From assembly GCF_023921805.1 (NCBI RefSeq), contig NZ_CP074197.1:1302001-1366000 (forward strand): 64,000 bases of DNA. Direction: 5' to 3'. The notes beneath the pieces are model-generated. The model was not told the DNA's origin and did no database searches. It was given only the letters and a program-made list of their open reading frames with translations. This DNA comes from Ruminococcus sp. FMBCY1 (GTDB lineage: Bacteria; Bacillota; Clostridia; Oscillospirales; Acutalibacteraceae). A program made the position numbers and the translations under genes. Numbering within the stretch: position 1 is the stretch's first letter; each line of letters begins with the position of its first letter. Shown here in pieces: positions 17,641 through 26,595 of the stretch.

Positions 17641-18408
17641 ACTAAAGTCCTCCTTCGGATAGAATTTTGCCGAGTCTTTTTCTTGCCCTCTGCAACTGCG
17701 AACTGATTGTATTTTGACTTTTGTCCATTATACGGGCTATTTCTGCAATTGAATAATCCTCATAATAATACAGATAAATAACATTTCTGTACTGCTTTGG
17801 AAGCTGCCAAATTTCTTCCATTACAGCCTTTGTTTGCGGCTGTTCAAGTTCTGTATATTTGTCGATTGACTCAATCTTATTATGCCAAAACGACTTATGA
17901 AAATTATTGCATTTGTTTATGGTAACCCGTATAAGCCAATATTTTAAATGTTTTTCATCGTCAAGAGGCGGGTTCTTTGTAAGTAATGTAACGCAAACCT
18001 CTTGAAAAATATCCTCGGCGTCAGCTTTTGATTTTAAATTTTGATATGCAATGCGAAATATCATATCCGCATATTTTACAATTACTTGTTCGATTTTGTT
18101 TTTCGGTACCGAATGAATCACTCATTTGTAACCTCCCTTTACTGTTAATACAACTGCAAACACACATTTTCGTGCATAATTTTAAATTTTTTTAACTTTA
18201 TAATACCAAATTAATGTCTGTTTGTAAAAACAGTGAATATATAAAACCGCGTAAACAAAAAGACCTTATCCATAAACGAATAATGTCTTTCCTTGGAGCT
18301 GATAACGGGCGATTGTAATTATTCAAACTCTTTGCCTCGCCTGCTACGGCTTGTTCACAGTCATATTTTCTTCAACTCTACGCCCTAAAAACAGTCCACC
18401 GGACTGTT
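17448..18408. repeat. Right copy of 961-bp direct duplication
   Basis: Gapless match to 11467-12427, offset 5981. Lies between the lipoprotein/ABC operon and tRNA-Thr. Its right part includes a tRNA-Thr 3'-end fragment at 18294-18309. Confidence 0.9.
17642..18121 (-). CDS. ECF RNA polymerase sigma factor (copy 2)
   Basis: 159 residues, identical to copy 1 except one Lys-to-Arg change in the region 4 tail. Same GTG start, same AAGGAG-type site family (here GGGAGG) and same TTTACA-17-TATTAT promoter. It is followed by only a stub of the anti-sigma gene and then, about 120 bp later, by the lipoprotein-ABC operon. If expressed it would be free of the external sensing domain, so the regulon may be partly constitutive (inference). 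Confidence 0.92.
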   Translation of the reverse strand: MIHSVPKNKIEQVIVKYADMIFRIAYQNLKSKADAEDIFQEVCVTLLTKNPPLDDEKHLKYWLIRVTINKCNNFHKSFWHNKIESIDKYTELEQPQTKAVMEEIWQLPKQYRNVIYLYYYEDYSIAEIARIMDKSQNTISSQLQRARKRLGKILSEGGL

Positions 18409-18697
18409 TTCTTTACGGGCTTTCAAATCCCGTTTTACAATTTCATCTTTAATCAAAAAAGATATTACCCACAAATTCGGATAATATCTTTTCCTTGGAG
18501 CTGATAACGGGTGATTTTAATTATTCAAACTCTTTGCCTCGCCTGCTACGGCTTGTTCACAGTCATATTTTCATCAACTCTACGCCCTAAAAACAGTCCA
18601 CCGGACTGTTTTCTTTACGGGCTTTCAAATCCCGTTTTACAATTTCATCTTTAATCAAAAAAGATATTACCCACAAATTCGGATAATATCTTTTCCT
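18294..18697. repeat. Two 202-bp tandem units ending at tRNA-Thr
   Basis: TGGAGCTGATAACGGG, the 3' end of tRNA-Thr, recurs at 18294, 18496 and in the real tRNA at 18698, exactly 202 bp apart. Each unit also contains the tRNA terminator hairpin, a GGACTGTTTT hairpin and an ACGGG/CCCGT hairpin. The second unit differs from the first by only a few bases. The stretch 18122-18697 holds no gene. Confidence 0.9.
18657..18694 (-). terminator. Terminator of tRNA-Thr
   Basis: AAAGATATTA / TAATATCTTT stem; read on the minus strand it directly follows the tRNA CCA end and is followed by T residues. Confidence 0.75.
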
Positions 18698-18773
18698 TGG
18701 AGCTGATAACGGGATTTGAACCCGTGACCTCGTCCTTACCAAGGACGCACTCTACCTCCTGAGCTATATCAGC
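18698..18773 (-). tRNA. tRNA-Thr (GGT)
   Basis: 76 nt. Acceptor GCTGATA pairs with TATCAGC, D-arm AGCTCAGGAGGTAGAGT, anticodon stem GTCCT/AGGAC with loop TGGTAAG type and anticodon GGT, T-arm CGGGTTCAAATCCCG, encoded CCA. Its 3' end is duplicated three more times to the left. Confidence 0.96.
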
Positions 18774-18938
18774 ATATTAAATTTTTAATCAGCGTTAAGC
18801 AACATTGGTATTATATCACATATGTTTTACAATTTCAAATGTTTTTTTAATTTTTTTCAAATTTCTTGATAAAAATTTGAAATGTTCCGTATAATACGAA
18901 ATTTGTATTGCACAAATCATAAAACCAAAATAGGCGGT

Positions 18939-18976
18939 GTCAGAAGTCCTATAATACGCACACAAGGACTTCTGAC
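18939..18976 (-). terminator. Long inverted repeat, probable terminator
   Basis: GTCAGAAGTCCT and AGGACTTCTGAC are exact 12-bp complements with a 14-nt loop; the pairing extends imperfectly to TAGG/CCTA outside. On the minus strand TATTTTGGTTTTAT follows, fitting termination of the 19052 gene. The gap 18774-19051 contains nothing else recognisable. Confidence 0.65.
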
Positions 18977-19051
18977 AAACTACCTATTACCCTGAAATGT
19001 CGAAATGACATTATATTCAGTATTTTACAACAAGTTATAATTATTGTCAAG

Positions 19052-19573
19052 TTAAATCACGGTAATTCCGAGTCCACGCATAACATTTAATGCGGCTGTA
19101 TTTAAACCGTCATCATTTGAGGCAGTGGCATTGCTGTCAACAGTCAGTCGTGCGTTCGGCAAAGCGGTTCGGGCAAGCACGGCGTTTGAAATAACACAAA
19201 TATTTGATACAAGTCCGCAGAGCTCGATTTCTTTGTAATCACACTTTCTTAGATAATCAAACAGAGCCTCACTACCATAGGTGCATTTCTTGAACACTTT
19301 GTCGTTTGGCTGAACCATAGACTTGATTTTTCCGTAAAGTTCGTGACCTTTTGTGTACTCAATGCAATGTTCAATCGGCAATATTCTGCCCTCAAAAGTA
19401 GTTAAGTAATCGCATTGATGGGTATCGAGAGTGAATATAATGTCTGCACCCTCTGCCCTGTATTTTTCAATTTTTTCGGCAATTACATTTTCAAGTTTTT
19501 CCGCACCGTCAAATCCAAGTGAACCGTTTACAAAATCCACCTGATAATCAACTGTAATCAAGCATTTTCTCAT
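19052..19573 (-). CDS. Isochorismatase-like cysteine hydrolase (nicotinamidase type)
   Basis: 173 residues, with the catalytic triad of the family visible: Asp9 in ITVDYQVDF, Lys96 in VFKKCTYG and Cys126 in LVSNICVISNA. The metal-site pattern is DTHQ (50-53) with His52. The cis-peptide region and LCGLVSNICV strongly favour the nicotinamidase (PncA) group, which deamidates nicotinamide for NAD salvage. It follows the NAD(P)H-flavin oxidoreductase gene by 10 bp and is the last gene of a three-gene operon. Confidence 0.82.
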   Translation of the reverse strand: MRKCLITVDYQVDFVNGSLGFDGAEKLENVIAEKIEKYRAEGADIIFTLDTHQCDYLTTFEGRILPIEHCIEYTKGHELYGKIKSMVQPNDKVFKKCTYGSEALFDYLRKCDYKEIELCGLVSNICVISNAVLARTALPNARLTVDSNATASNDDGLNTAALNVMRGLGITVI

Positions 19574-19583
19574 AGTAAACTCC

Positions 19584-20276
19584 TTACTTCCACGGGCGCT
19601 TTTTACCGTCCCAGCCTTTGTTATGCCAATAGTCCGTATCAGCCTCGTTCCAACCGCTTTTCCTTTGAATTATACGCATAAGTTCAAAAAAGGCTTTGGT
19701 TTTGATTCCGACCTTCACCTTGCCGTCTTTTGCTTTGATTTTCTTTGCAAGGGCGGTGGTTTTTTTGTCGATTGCTTTCAAAGTGTTTTCGCTGATTCCG
19801 TTGTATGATGTGGCACGGACATTCACACCGTATTTATAAATTTTTGGTATTCCCCAAAAGAAAAAGCTGTCGGCAATATCTTTGTTGGTTGACTTTGTAC
19901 CCGCTCCGGCTGCGGTAGAAATACAAACTGCCTGCTTTGAAAACATCTTCTTTTCAGGACGGTGTACCATCCAACGGTAGCCGTAATGGTCAAGAAAACT
20001 TTTCATAGCGCCTGTGGTGTGGTAAACATAAACGGGGCTTGTAAAAATAAGCACATCTGCATCATCAATTGCATTTGTCAGCTTTTCGAGCCTTGCGTGA
20101 TGAGGGCAAAGATGTTCATTTTTTATAAAACAGCTTGTACAGCCAATGCACATATCACTGAAATCCTTTGGCAAAAAGAACTCTGTAACTTTGCCGCCAA
20201 GTTTATCGGCAAGCATTTTGCCGATGTGATATGTAGAGCCTTTATGGCTCTGACCGTTGACTACTGTAATTTTCAT
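19584..20276 (-). CDS. NADPH-dependent FMN reductase / flavodoxin-fold protein
   Basis: 230 residues with the flavodoxin-like FMN site: VNGQSHKGSTYHIG (7-20) for the phosphate loop, TSPVYVYHTTGAMKSFLD for the isoalloxazine loop. CIGCTSCFIKNEHLCPHH (about 43-60) adds four Cys near the flavin, as in multimeric flavodoxin/iron-sulfur flavoprotein relatives, though a full cluster motif is not certain. The C-terminal 60 residues are an extra basic tail. The start codon overlaps the upstream small gene by ATGA, so the two are translated together. Confidence 0.83.
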   Translation of the reverse strand: MKITVVNGQSHKGSTYHIGKMLADKLGGKVTEFFLPKDFSDMCIGCTSCFIKNEHLCPHHARLEKLTNAIDDADVLIFTSPVYVYHTTGAMKSFLDHYGYRWMVHRPEKKMFSKQAVCISTAAGAGTKSTNKDIADSFFFWGIPKIYKYGVNVRATSYNGISENTLKAIDKKTTALAKKIKAKDGKVKVGIKTKAFFELMRIIQRKSGWNEADTDYWHNKGWDGKKRPWK

Positions 20277-20428
20277 TCCTTAATCTCCACAGGTTTTTCG
20301 TCAAAGCCTTTTATTTGAAAACGAAGTCCGCAGGTTGAACATTCGTAGTACGGTTTGCCGTTGTTTTTTCCGTCATCTACGATGAGCATAGGACTTTCGC
20401 AAAATGGACAAAGTTTAATATCTTCCAT
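20273..20428 (-). CDS. 51-residue zinc-ribbon protein
   Basis: I translated this from the reverse strand: KLCPFCESPM and YECSTCGLRF supply two CxxC pairs about 26 residues apart, a rubredoxin-like zinc ribbon as in Lar-family and other small ribbon proteins. ATG at 20428 follows GGAG. Its TGA overlaps the ATG of the flavodoxin-fold gene. A role as metal-binding or redox partner is plausible but not shown. Confidence 0.75.
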   Translation of the reverse strand: MEDIKLCPFCESPMLIVDDGKNNGKPYYECSTCGLRFQIKGFDEKPVEIKE

Positions 20429-20474
20429 AGTTATTCTCCGTTCGGATTAATTTTTAATGTATTAATAATCGGTT

Positions 20475-20690
20475 ATTTGTCAAAAGTTTGGCAATTATGG
20501 TTTAGCAAAATACTTTTTAAAGCAATTATAAAAGTTTGGTCGACCTTTTCAAAGGTCGTGGGTGTGGGCAACGCCCACAAATACTTTCCGCTTATGCAAT
20601 CTAACGATAGCCAAACAGCTCGCTGTTTGGCGGCTTGAACACAACGGCGTTAGCCTTTAAAAAGGTTTGACCTGAATTTTTCAACATTAT
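20475..20690. repeat. Composite intergenic repeat
   Basis: Starts with CAATTATGGTTTAGC (20492-20506). Contains GGTCGACCTTTTCAAAGGTC, a GTGGGTGTGGGCAACGCCCAC hairpin and the 22-bp palindrome formed by GCCAAACAGC / GCTGTTTGGC. It fills most of the gap between the zinc-ribbon gene and truB. Confidence 0.8.
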
Positions 20691-20711
20691 TATAACAGAA
20701 TGTTAAAGAAA

Positions 20712-21617
20712 TCAGTTCAAAAACAATTTAAGAATTTTCAACTGACCGCTTTCGTTATCGGCAATGCCAAGACCTAAAAATTTTCCCTGTCTGTCGCTTA
20801 CTCTGATTATTTCCTTATCTTGCGCTTTTGCTTTTGCAAGTGCGGTTCTTAACATATCAAGTTCACCGCCGTTTGAAAAGCGTTTTGCCTGTGCGTCAGA
20901 CACATATATTTTGCGGTAACTTGCAAAAAGAGTTTCCGTGCGCATAATATGCTCTGAAATTTCTCCCTTTTCGGCTAATTCTCTTGCAGTTTCAAGCGTA
21001 ATGCTGTCAGCAAGGTTATAGCCGCACGCAGCCGTCCTGCACAAAGCAGTCATTACTGCACCCGTTTTGAGAATTTTACCTAAATCGTCAATTATTGTTC
21101 GGATATATGTTCCCTTGGAACAGCTTATATTCAATGTTCCGCTTTGGCTTTCTTCGTCAAAATCTTTAAGTTCAAGTCTGTAAACCGTAACTTTTCTCGG
21201 CTTTCGTTCAACTTCTTTTCCCTGTCTTGCAAGGTCGTAAAGTCTTTGACCGTTTACCTTGATTGCCGAGTACATCGGCGGCATCTGCTCGATTTCACCT
21301 CTGAAATTTTCAAGTGCCGATAAAACATCTGCCTCGGTTGCGGTTTTATCGCTTTGTGATGTTACGGCACCCCATATATCGAGGGTATCGGTTGTCATTC
21401 CGAGGCGGAATTTTGCGGTATATGATTTATCGTGATTCGGCACTATATCCTGCGCTTTTGTGGCATTGCCGAGAAGTATGGGCAACACACCCGTTGCGTT
21501 TGGGTCAAGTGTGCCTGTATGACCGATTTTACGCTGACCTGTCAGCTTTCGTATCACAGCCACCACATCAAACGAAGTAAATTTCTGCGGTTTATTTATA
21601 ATTATTACACCGTTCAT
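20712..21617 (-). CDS. truB: tRNA pseudouridine(55) synthase
   Basis: Makes pseudouridine-55 in the T-loop of tRNAs. 301 residues with the TruB signatures INKPQKFTSFDVV near the N-terminus and GHTGTLDPNATGVLPILLG holding the catalytic Asp (about residue 38), plus GTYIRTIIDDLG. A PUA-like C-terminal domain follows. ATG overlaps the stop of nrnA (ATGA), which places it last in the nusA-infB-rbfA operon, the standard Firmicutes order. Confidence 0.96.
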   Translation of the reverse strand: MNGVIIINKPQKFTSFDVVAVIRKLTGQRKIGHTGTLDPNATGVLPILLGNATKAQDIVPNHDKSYTAKFRLGMTTDTLDIWGAVTSQSDKTATEADVLSALENFRGEIEQMPPMYSAIKVNGQRLYDLARQGKEVERKPRKVTVYRLELKDFDEESQSGTLNISCSKGTYIRTIIDDLGKILKTGAVMTALCRTAACGYNLADSITLETARELAEKGEISEHIMRTETLFASYRKIYVSDAQAKRFSNGGELDMLRTALAKAKAQDKEIIRVSDRQGKFLGLGIADNESGQLKILKLFLN

Positions 21618-22549
21618 AAAGTTTCTTCCGCTGCTTTTATAAGCTGACTGCGCACATCTTCAAGACTGCCGTTTATAGAACAGCCTGCCGCCGCCTTATG
21701 TCCGCCGCCGCCAAAGCGTGAACAGAATTTTGCAGCGTCAATGTTGCCGTTTGTACGAACGGAAATTTTGAAAAATCCGCCCTCTTTTTCTTTCATAGTA
21801 ATGCCTATCAATACACCCTCAATCTGACGGGGAATAGAGGCAAGACCCTCTATTTCATCCTCGCCGATATTAAGGCTTTTGAGCATATCGAGAGTAACCC
21901 ACACAATCGCACACTTGCCGTCTGCACAATAAGTGATAGTATCGTAAACTTCACGCTCAAGCATAATTTTCTCTTTTGATTTGGTTTCAAACATCACCTT
22001 ATTGATGTACGCCGAATTACAGCCGAGCTCAACAAGGCTTGCGGCAATTCTGAATGTATCGGCAGTGGTGTTTGTATAGCGGAAACAGCCCGTATCGGTA
22101 GAAATACCCGTATAAAGGCAATTTACAATCTGCTTTGTAAAGTTTACGCCCATACGCATAAGAAGTTTATAGATAATTTCGCAGTTTGCCGCTGCGTATT
22201 TATCGACAAATTTCTCCTTAGCGGTAACGGAATTAGAGCCATGGTGGTCAATGCAAATGTCAATTTTGCCGAGATACTTTTCCATATTCGGCGCTAAAAG
22301 GCTGTCTGCCGCAACATCTGTACTTATAATGTAGTCGGCGGTAAAGGACTGCTCCTCTATTCCGTCTGTAAGGTACTTGAATTTTTCGGGCAGATTTGCG
22401 GTAATTACCCTTGCATTTTTGCCAAGCTGTTGGAAAGCAAGGCAAAGCGCATATCCGCTGCCGAGAGTATCGCCGTCGGGGTAGTTATGAGTTAATATTT
22501 CATAATTATTGTGTTCTCTGAGGAAAACGGAAATATCATAAAGATTCAT
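21614..22549 (-). CDS. nrnA: DHH-family oligoribonuclease / pAp phosphatase
   Basis: Bifunctional nano-RNase and 3'-phosphoadenosine-5'-phosphate phosphatase. 311 residues from the ATG at 22549. I chose this over a start 36 bp upstream because it follows GAGGTGGACGAAG and begins at the usual point of the family. Motifs: THNYPDGDTLGSGYAL with the metal Asp, IDHHGSN (the DHH motif) near residue 100, and the DHHA1 RFGGGGHKAAAG near the C-terminus. The start overlaps the end of rbfA by 14 bp. Confidence 0.93.
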   Translation of the reverse strand: MNLYDISVFLREHNNYEILTHNYPDGDTLGSGYALCLAFQQLGKNARVITANLPEKFKYLTDGIEEQSFTADYIISTDVAADSLLAPNMEKYLGKIDICIDHHGSNSVTAKEKFVDKYAAANCEIIYKLLMRMGVNFTKQIVNCLYTGISTDTGCFRYTNTTADTFRIAASLVELGCNSAYINKVMFETKSKEKIMLEREVYDTITYCADGKCAIVWVTLDMLKSLNIGEDEIEGLASIPRQIEGVLIGITMKEKEGGFFKISVRTNGNIDAAKFCSRFGGGGHKAAAGCSINGSLEDVRSQLIKAAEETL

Positions 22550-22913
22550 CTTCGTCCACCTCGTCCTCGGGAATGTCCAAGTCATTTAAAATTCTGCTGA
22601 TGTTTGCACTGTACTCAATGCTGTCGGTAGCCTTAAAAATAAGCTGTGGAACATATCTGAGTGTAAGACGGTGAAAAAGCTCACGGCGAATAAAGCCTGC
22701 TGCGGACTTAAGTCCCTTAACTGCCTCGTTGGCACGGTCAAGTCCCTCCATAGCGCTTACATAAACCGTACAATAAGAAAGGTCATTAGTAACATCAACA
22801 CGAATGATTGATAAAAAAGCCTGCTGCACACGAGGGTCTTTAAGCTCACGAAAAATAGCCGTAAGTTCACGCTTTATATCCTCGGTAGTGCGTTCTAATC
22901 TATGTCCTGCCAT
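22536..22913 (-). CDS. rbfA: 30S ribosome-binding factor A
   Basis: Assists 16S rRNA 5'-end maturation and cold adaptation. 125 residues from the ATG at 22913, which follows GGAGG in good spacing; an ATG four codons upstream overlaps that site and is rejected. Typical RbfA sequence (LKDPRVQQAFLSIIRVDVTN, CTVYVSAM, FIRRELFHRLTLRYVPQLIF). The KH-like type-II fold is expected. Downstream of infB but separated from it by a 433-bp repeat. Confidence 0.95.
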   Translation of the reverse strand: MAGHRLERTTEDIKRELTAIFRELKDPRVQQAFLSIIRVDVTNDLSYCTVYVSAMEGLDRANEAVKGLKSAAGFIRRELFHRLTLRYVPQLIFKATDSIEYSANISRILNDLDIPEDEVDEDESL

Positions 22914-22983
22914 AATATCCTCCATAGTTGTGATTCGTAATTCGGAGCACTGTAACTCAAAGTAAAATAATAAAATAAATTAT

Positions 22984-23416
22984 TGTTTAGCTGATTGCTT
23001 TATCAAGCAATTATAAAAGTTTGGTCGACCTTTTCAAAGGTCGTGGGTGTGGGCAACGCATACAAATACTTTCCGCTTATGCAATCTAACGATAGCCAAA
23101 CAGCGAGCTGTTTTGCGGCTTGAACACAACGGCGTTAGCCTTTAAAAGTGCGATAGCAACAAGAAAGCCATTCGATATATAATGAAAAGTTAATCATTTC
23201 TTTTATAAAAAGCTGTCGCCTGTTTTTCAAACTATGTGCAAGCATGCAAACAGCCACGCTGTTTGCGCCTGATAAATTGTTGTATCGGAAGATTTTATGG
23301 GCGCTGCCCAAACCCGCAATTTTTGAAAAAATTGAGTAAACTTTTTTGTTCTTTTGCTGAAATTTAGCGTTAGCTAAATTTCAACGCCCGACCGACACTC
23401 CGCTAAACCATAATTT
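22984..23416. repeat. Composite intergenic repeat, large copy inside infB-rbfA gap
   Basis: Both ends carry the TTTAGC / GCTAAACCATAATTT terminus in inverse orientation. Internal modules include GGTCGACCTTTTCAAAGGTC, AGCCAAACAGCGAGCTGTTT, and GCAAACAGCCACGCTGTTTG in the other orientation. The gap 22914-23501 holds only this element, so the operon transcript must pass through it. Confidence 0.85.
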
Positions 23417-23501
23417 AATATTCTTAATCAGCTATGTCATAATAATACGATTAGCGGCAAAGCAATTTTCATCACTTTGTCCGCTAACCGCTAATCACTG
23501 A

Positions 23502-25916
23502 TTAATCACGATACTCCTCGATTGTGTAAGCCTCGAAAAGGTCGCCCTCTTTAATATCGTTAAAACGCTCAAGACCGATACCGCACTCGTAGCCCTCGTT
23601 TACTTCCTTAACCGCATCTTTAAAACGCTGTAATGATGCGATTGTATCCTCGGCAATTACGATACCGTCACGAATAACTCTTACGCCTGCGTTTCTTACA
23701 ATCTTACCGCTCTTTACATAAGAACCTGAAATTGTACCTACGGACTTAATCTTAATTACATTTCTGCATTCTGCTGTACCGAGAACTACCTCTCTTGTCT
23801 TAGGAGCGAGCATACCCTTCATAGCAGCCTCTATCTCCTCAATGCAATCGTAAATAATTCTGTAAAGACGCATATCAACGCCTGCACTTTCCGCATTTGC
23901 GGCAGCAACGCTGTCAGGACGAACATTAAAGCCTACTATAATTGCATTTGAAGCCTCGGCAAGCATTACATCGGATTCATTGATAGCACCTACACCGCCA
24001 TGAATTACATTTACTCTTACCTCGTCATTAGAGAGTTTTTCGAGCGACTGCTTTACAGCCTCAACAGAACCCTGAACATCGGCTTTAACGATAATCTGTA
24101 ATTCCTTAACCTCGCCTAACTTCATCTGGTCAAAGAGGTTGTCGAGTGTAACCTTTGTCTGTGCCTTGAACTGCTCCTCTTTCTGAGATGCCTTTCTCTG
24201 CTCAACAAGCTCTCTTGCAAGTTTTTCATCAGAAACAGCGTTGAATATATCGCCGCCCTGCGGAACTTCTGCAAGACCTGTAATTTCAACAGGAACCGAA
24301 GGGCCTGCCTCTTTTACTCTCTCGCCCTTATCGTTTACCATTACTCTTACTCTGCCTACGCAAGTACCTGCAATTACGATGTCACCCTGATGAAGTGTAC
24401 CGTTCTGTACAAGTACAGTGGCAATAGGACCTCTGCCCTTATCAAGACGAGCCTCAATAACAGTACCCTTTGCGGCTCTGTCAGGGTTAGCCTTAAGCTC
24501 TTTCATTTCTGCAATAAGTGTTACCATTTCTAGGAGGTCGTCAAGGCCCTCTTTGGTTTTTGCAGATACAGGAATACAAGGTGTGTCGCCGCCCCACTCC
24601 TCAGGAACTAGCTCATACTCTGTGAGCTGCTGCTTTACATTCTCAGGATTTGCGCCGACCTTATCCATTTTGTTGATAGCAACAATTACAGATACGCCTG
24701 CGGCTTTAGCATGGTTGATAGCCTCTACTGTCTGCGGCATAATACCGTCATCGGCAGCAACAACAAGGATTGCAATATCTGTTACCTGCGCACCTCTTGC
24801 TCTCATAGTAGTGAAAGCCTCGTGACCCGGTGTGTCAAGGAAGGTGATAGGCTTGCCGTTGATTTCTACTCTGTAAGCACCAATGTGCTGAGTAATACCG
24901 CCTGCCTCGCCTGCTGTAACATTTGCATGACGGATAGCGTCAAGGATTGAAGTTTTACCATGGTCAACATGACCCATTACAACTACAACCGGCGCTCTCT
25001 CTACGAGATTTGTATCGTCATCTTCACTGTCGTCAATAATTCTTTCTTCGATTGTAACCACAACTTCTTTTTCAACCTTTGCGTGGAACTCCATTGCAAT
25101 GAGTGACGCTGTATCAAAGTCGATTGTGTCGGTTGCTGTTACCATTGTACCCATAAGGAATGCCTTTTTAACAACCTCGGCAACAGTAGCCTTAAGTCTT
25201 AAAGCGAGCTCCTGAACAACAATTTCATCAGGAATTTGAATTGTCATCTGCTTTTGCTTACGCTCAAGCGCAATACGCTTCAAACGCTCCTGCTCTGTTT
25301 CTCTCTTGCCCTGTCTTCTGCCCTTCTGCTTTTGAGAACGGTTGGTAAACTTCTGCTTTTTAACAGTGTTGTCCGTACTTCTCATCTTTGAAGATGCGTT
25401 TGCAAGGTCATCGTACTTCTGGTTGTAACGCTCAACATCAACATTTACGGCACGAGTATCAATTACTCTGCGCTTACGTGTTGAAGTTTCTTCCTCGCTT
25501 GTAATTTCAACAGGCTTTGACTCTGCCTTTGGTTCAGCCTTTGTCTGCTTTGCAGGCTTATCCTGAACTTTATTCTGCTTTTTGCCCTCTGCCTTGTTGT
25601 CCTTATTGTCAGACTTGCGGTCATTCTTTCTGCCGTTCGGCTTGTTGTCTTTGCTGTCTTTATTATTAGCCTTTTTCTCGGCTTTAACCTCTGTCTTTGC
25701 AGGTTCTGCGGTTTTATTTCTTGACGCAAAAAACTTATCAAAATTTGCCACATTGTTTTTCTGTGTTACAGCGTCAAAAACAATATTAAGTTCGCTTTCC
25801 TCAAGAGTAGCCATAGCCTTTTTTGTAACACCGCAATTTTTCTCAAGAATATCTGAAATTTCTTTTACACTAACGCCTAAATCCTTGGCAACATCTCTTA
25901 CTTTGTATTTTATCAT
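23502..25916 (-). CDS. infB: Translation initiation factor IF-2
   Basis: GTPase that brings fMet-tRNA to the 30S subunit. 804 residues from the ATG at 25916, preceded by GGAG; the longer frame overlaps ylxQ. Layout: IF2_N-type helix region at 1-50, a Lys/Glu/Asn-rich low-complexity linker (about 70-200), a second IF2_N region, then the G domain with GHVDHGKTS (G1), [15 protein letters not shown] (G3), NKMDK (G4), and C-terminal domains II-IV. Follows ylxQ by one base. Confidence 0.97.
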   Translation of the reverse strand: MIKYKVRDVAKDLGVSVKEISDILEKNCGVTKKAMATLEESELNIVFDAVTQKNNVANFDKFFASRNKTAEPAKTEVKAEKKANNKDSKDNKPNGRKNDRKSDNKDNKAEGKKQNKVQDKPAKQTKAEPKAESKPVEITSEEETSTRKRRVIDTRAVNVDVERYNQKYDDLANASSKMRSTDNTVKKQKFTNRSQKQKGRRQGKRETEQERLKRIALERKQKQMTIQIPDEIVVQELALRLKATVAEVVKKAFLMGTMVTATDTIDFDTASLIAMEFHAKVEKEVVVTIEERIIDDSEDDDTNLVERAPVVVVMGHVDHGKTSILDAIRHANVTAGEAGGITQHIGAYRVEINGKPITFLDTPGHEAFTTMRARGAQVTDIAILVVAADDGIMPQTVEAINHAKAAGVSVIVAINKMDKVGANPENVKQQLTEYELVPEEWGGDTPCIPVSAKTKEGLDDLLEMVTLIAEMKELKANPDRAAKGTVIEARLDKGRGPIATVLVQNGTLHQGDIVIAGTCVGRVRVMVNDKGERVKEAGPSVPVEITGLAEVPQGGDIFNAVSDEKLARELVEQRKASQKEEQFKAQTKVTLDNLFDQMKLGEVKELQIIVKADVQGSVEAVKQSLEKLSNDEVRVNVIHGGVGAINESDVMLAEASNAIIVGFNVRPDSVAAANAESAGVDMRLYRIIYDCIEEIEAAMKGMLAPKTREVVLGTAECRNVIKIKSVGTISGSYVKSGKIVRNAGVRVIRDGIVIAEDTIASLQRFKDAVKEVNEGYECGIGLERFNDIKEGDLFEAYTIEEYRD

Positions 25917-25917
25917 A

Positions 25918-26235
25918 TTATTCTCCTCTCTGTTCACCTTCAATAAGCATAGCAAGCTTATCTGCAAAACCTTTGTCCTCCACCGATAAAACTCCGCAAA
26001 GTTTGCCGAGTGAAAAACTTATTTCATCTTTGGTTCTGTTTACTTCAAGTACACGAACATTTTGCTTATGCGCCTGCAATAAAACAGGCTTTAAGCTGTT
26101 TTGTGAAAAATCATTTGCATATAAAATCAGTTTTGCCTTGCTCTTTGCCATTGAGTCAATGCAGGGGTCAGCTCCGATTACAAGCTTTCCTGCACGACGG
26201 CACAATCCGAGCAACGACAATATTCTGTCATTCAT
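25918..26235 (-). CDS. ylxQ: YlxQ-type L7Ae/L30e-family protein
   Basis: 105 residues with the L7Ae-like core: [20 protein letters not shown] at the start, [17 protein letters not shown] in the middle. RNA-binding protein of the nusA-infB operon in Firmicutes, proposed to bind kink-turns; molecular role not settled. Packed between rnpM and infB. Confidence 0.88.
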   Translation of the reverse strand: MNDRILSLLGLCRRAGKLVIGADPCIDSMAKSKAKLILYANDFSQNSLKPVLLQAHKQNVRVLEVNRTKDEISFSLGKLCGVLSVEDKGFADKLAMLIEGEQRGE

Positions 26236-26250
26236 ATCCGACTGCCTCCC

Positions 26251-26553
26251 TTAGCTGTCCGCTTTCAAGCTGTTTTCAAGCTGTTCATAAACTTCGTCGG
26301 GGATTTTGCAGGAAAACGCTCTTTCAAACCGTCTTGCCTTTCTCGCTTTTTCAAAACATTTTATGTCGTGGCAAATATACGCTCCTCTTCCCGACTTTTT
26401 ACCCGTAAGGTCAAGACTTATCTCGCCCTTTGCGGTTACATTGCCGTTCTCGTCCTTGGTATCGGGAGCTTTTACTACTCTGATAAGCTCACGCTTTTCT
26501 TTCATTTCGCCACAACCTGTGCATTTTCTAAGCGGCTGTTTTTTCTGTGTCAT
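26251..26553 (-). CDS. rnpM: RNase P modulator (YlxR family)
   Basis: 100 residues with the YlxR signature RKCTGCGEMKEKRELIRVV and GRGAYICHDIKCFEKARK, a small RNA-binding fold with a conserved Cys-containing loop. In B. subtilis the homologue binds RNase P RNA and modulates its activity. An insert (KAPDTKDENGNVTAKGE) lengthens the middle loop. Position between nusA and ylxQ is canonical. Confidence 0.9.
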   Translation of the reverse strand: MTQKKQPLRKCTGCGEMKEKRELIRVVKAPDTKDENGNVTAKGEISLDLTGKKSGRGAYICHDIKCFEKARKARRFERAFSCKIPDEVYEQLENSLKADS

Positions 26554-26595
26554 AAAATCCCTCCCTGCATTTATATATTTATATTTTATATAAAA

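Noticed and set aside
18294..18697. Tandem 202-bp repeats first considered as a CRISPR-like or satellite array
   Set aside because: Only two units, unit contains a tRNA 3' end and terminator, no spacer variation.
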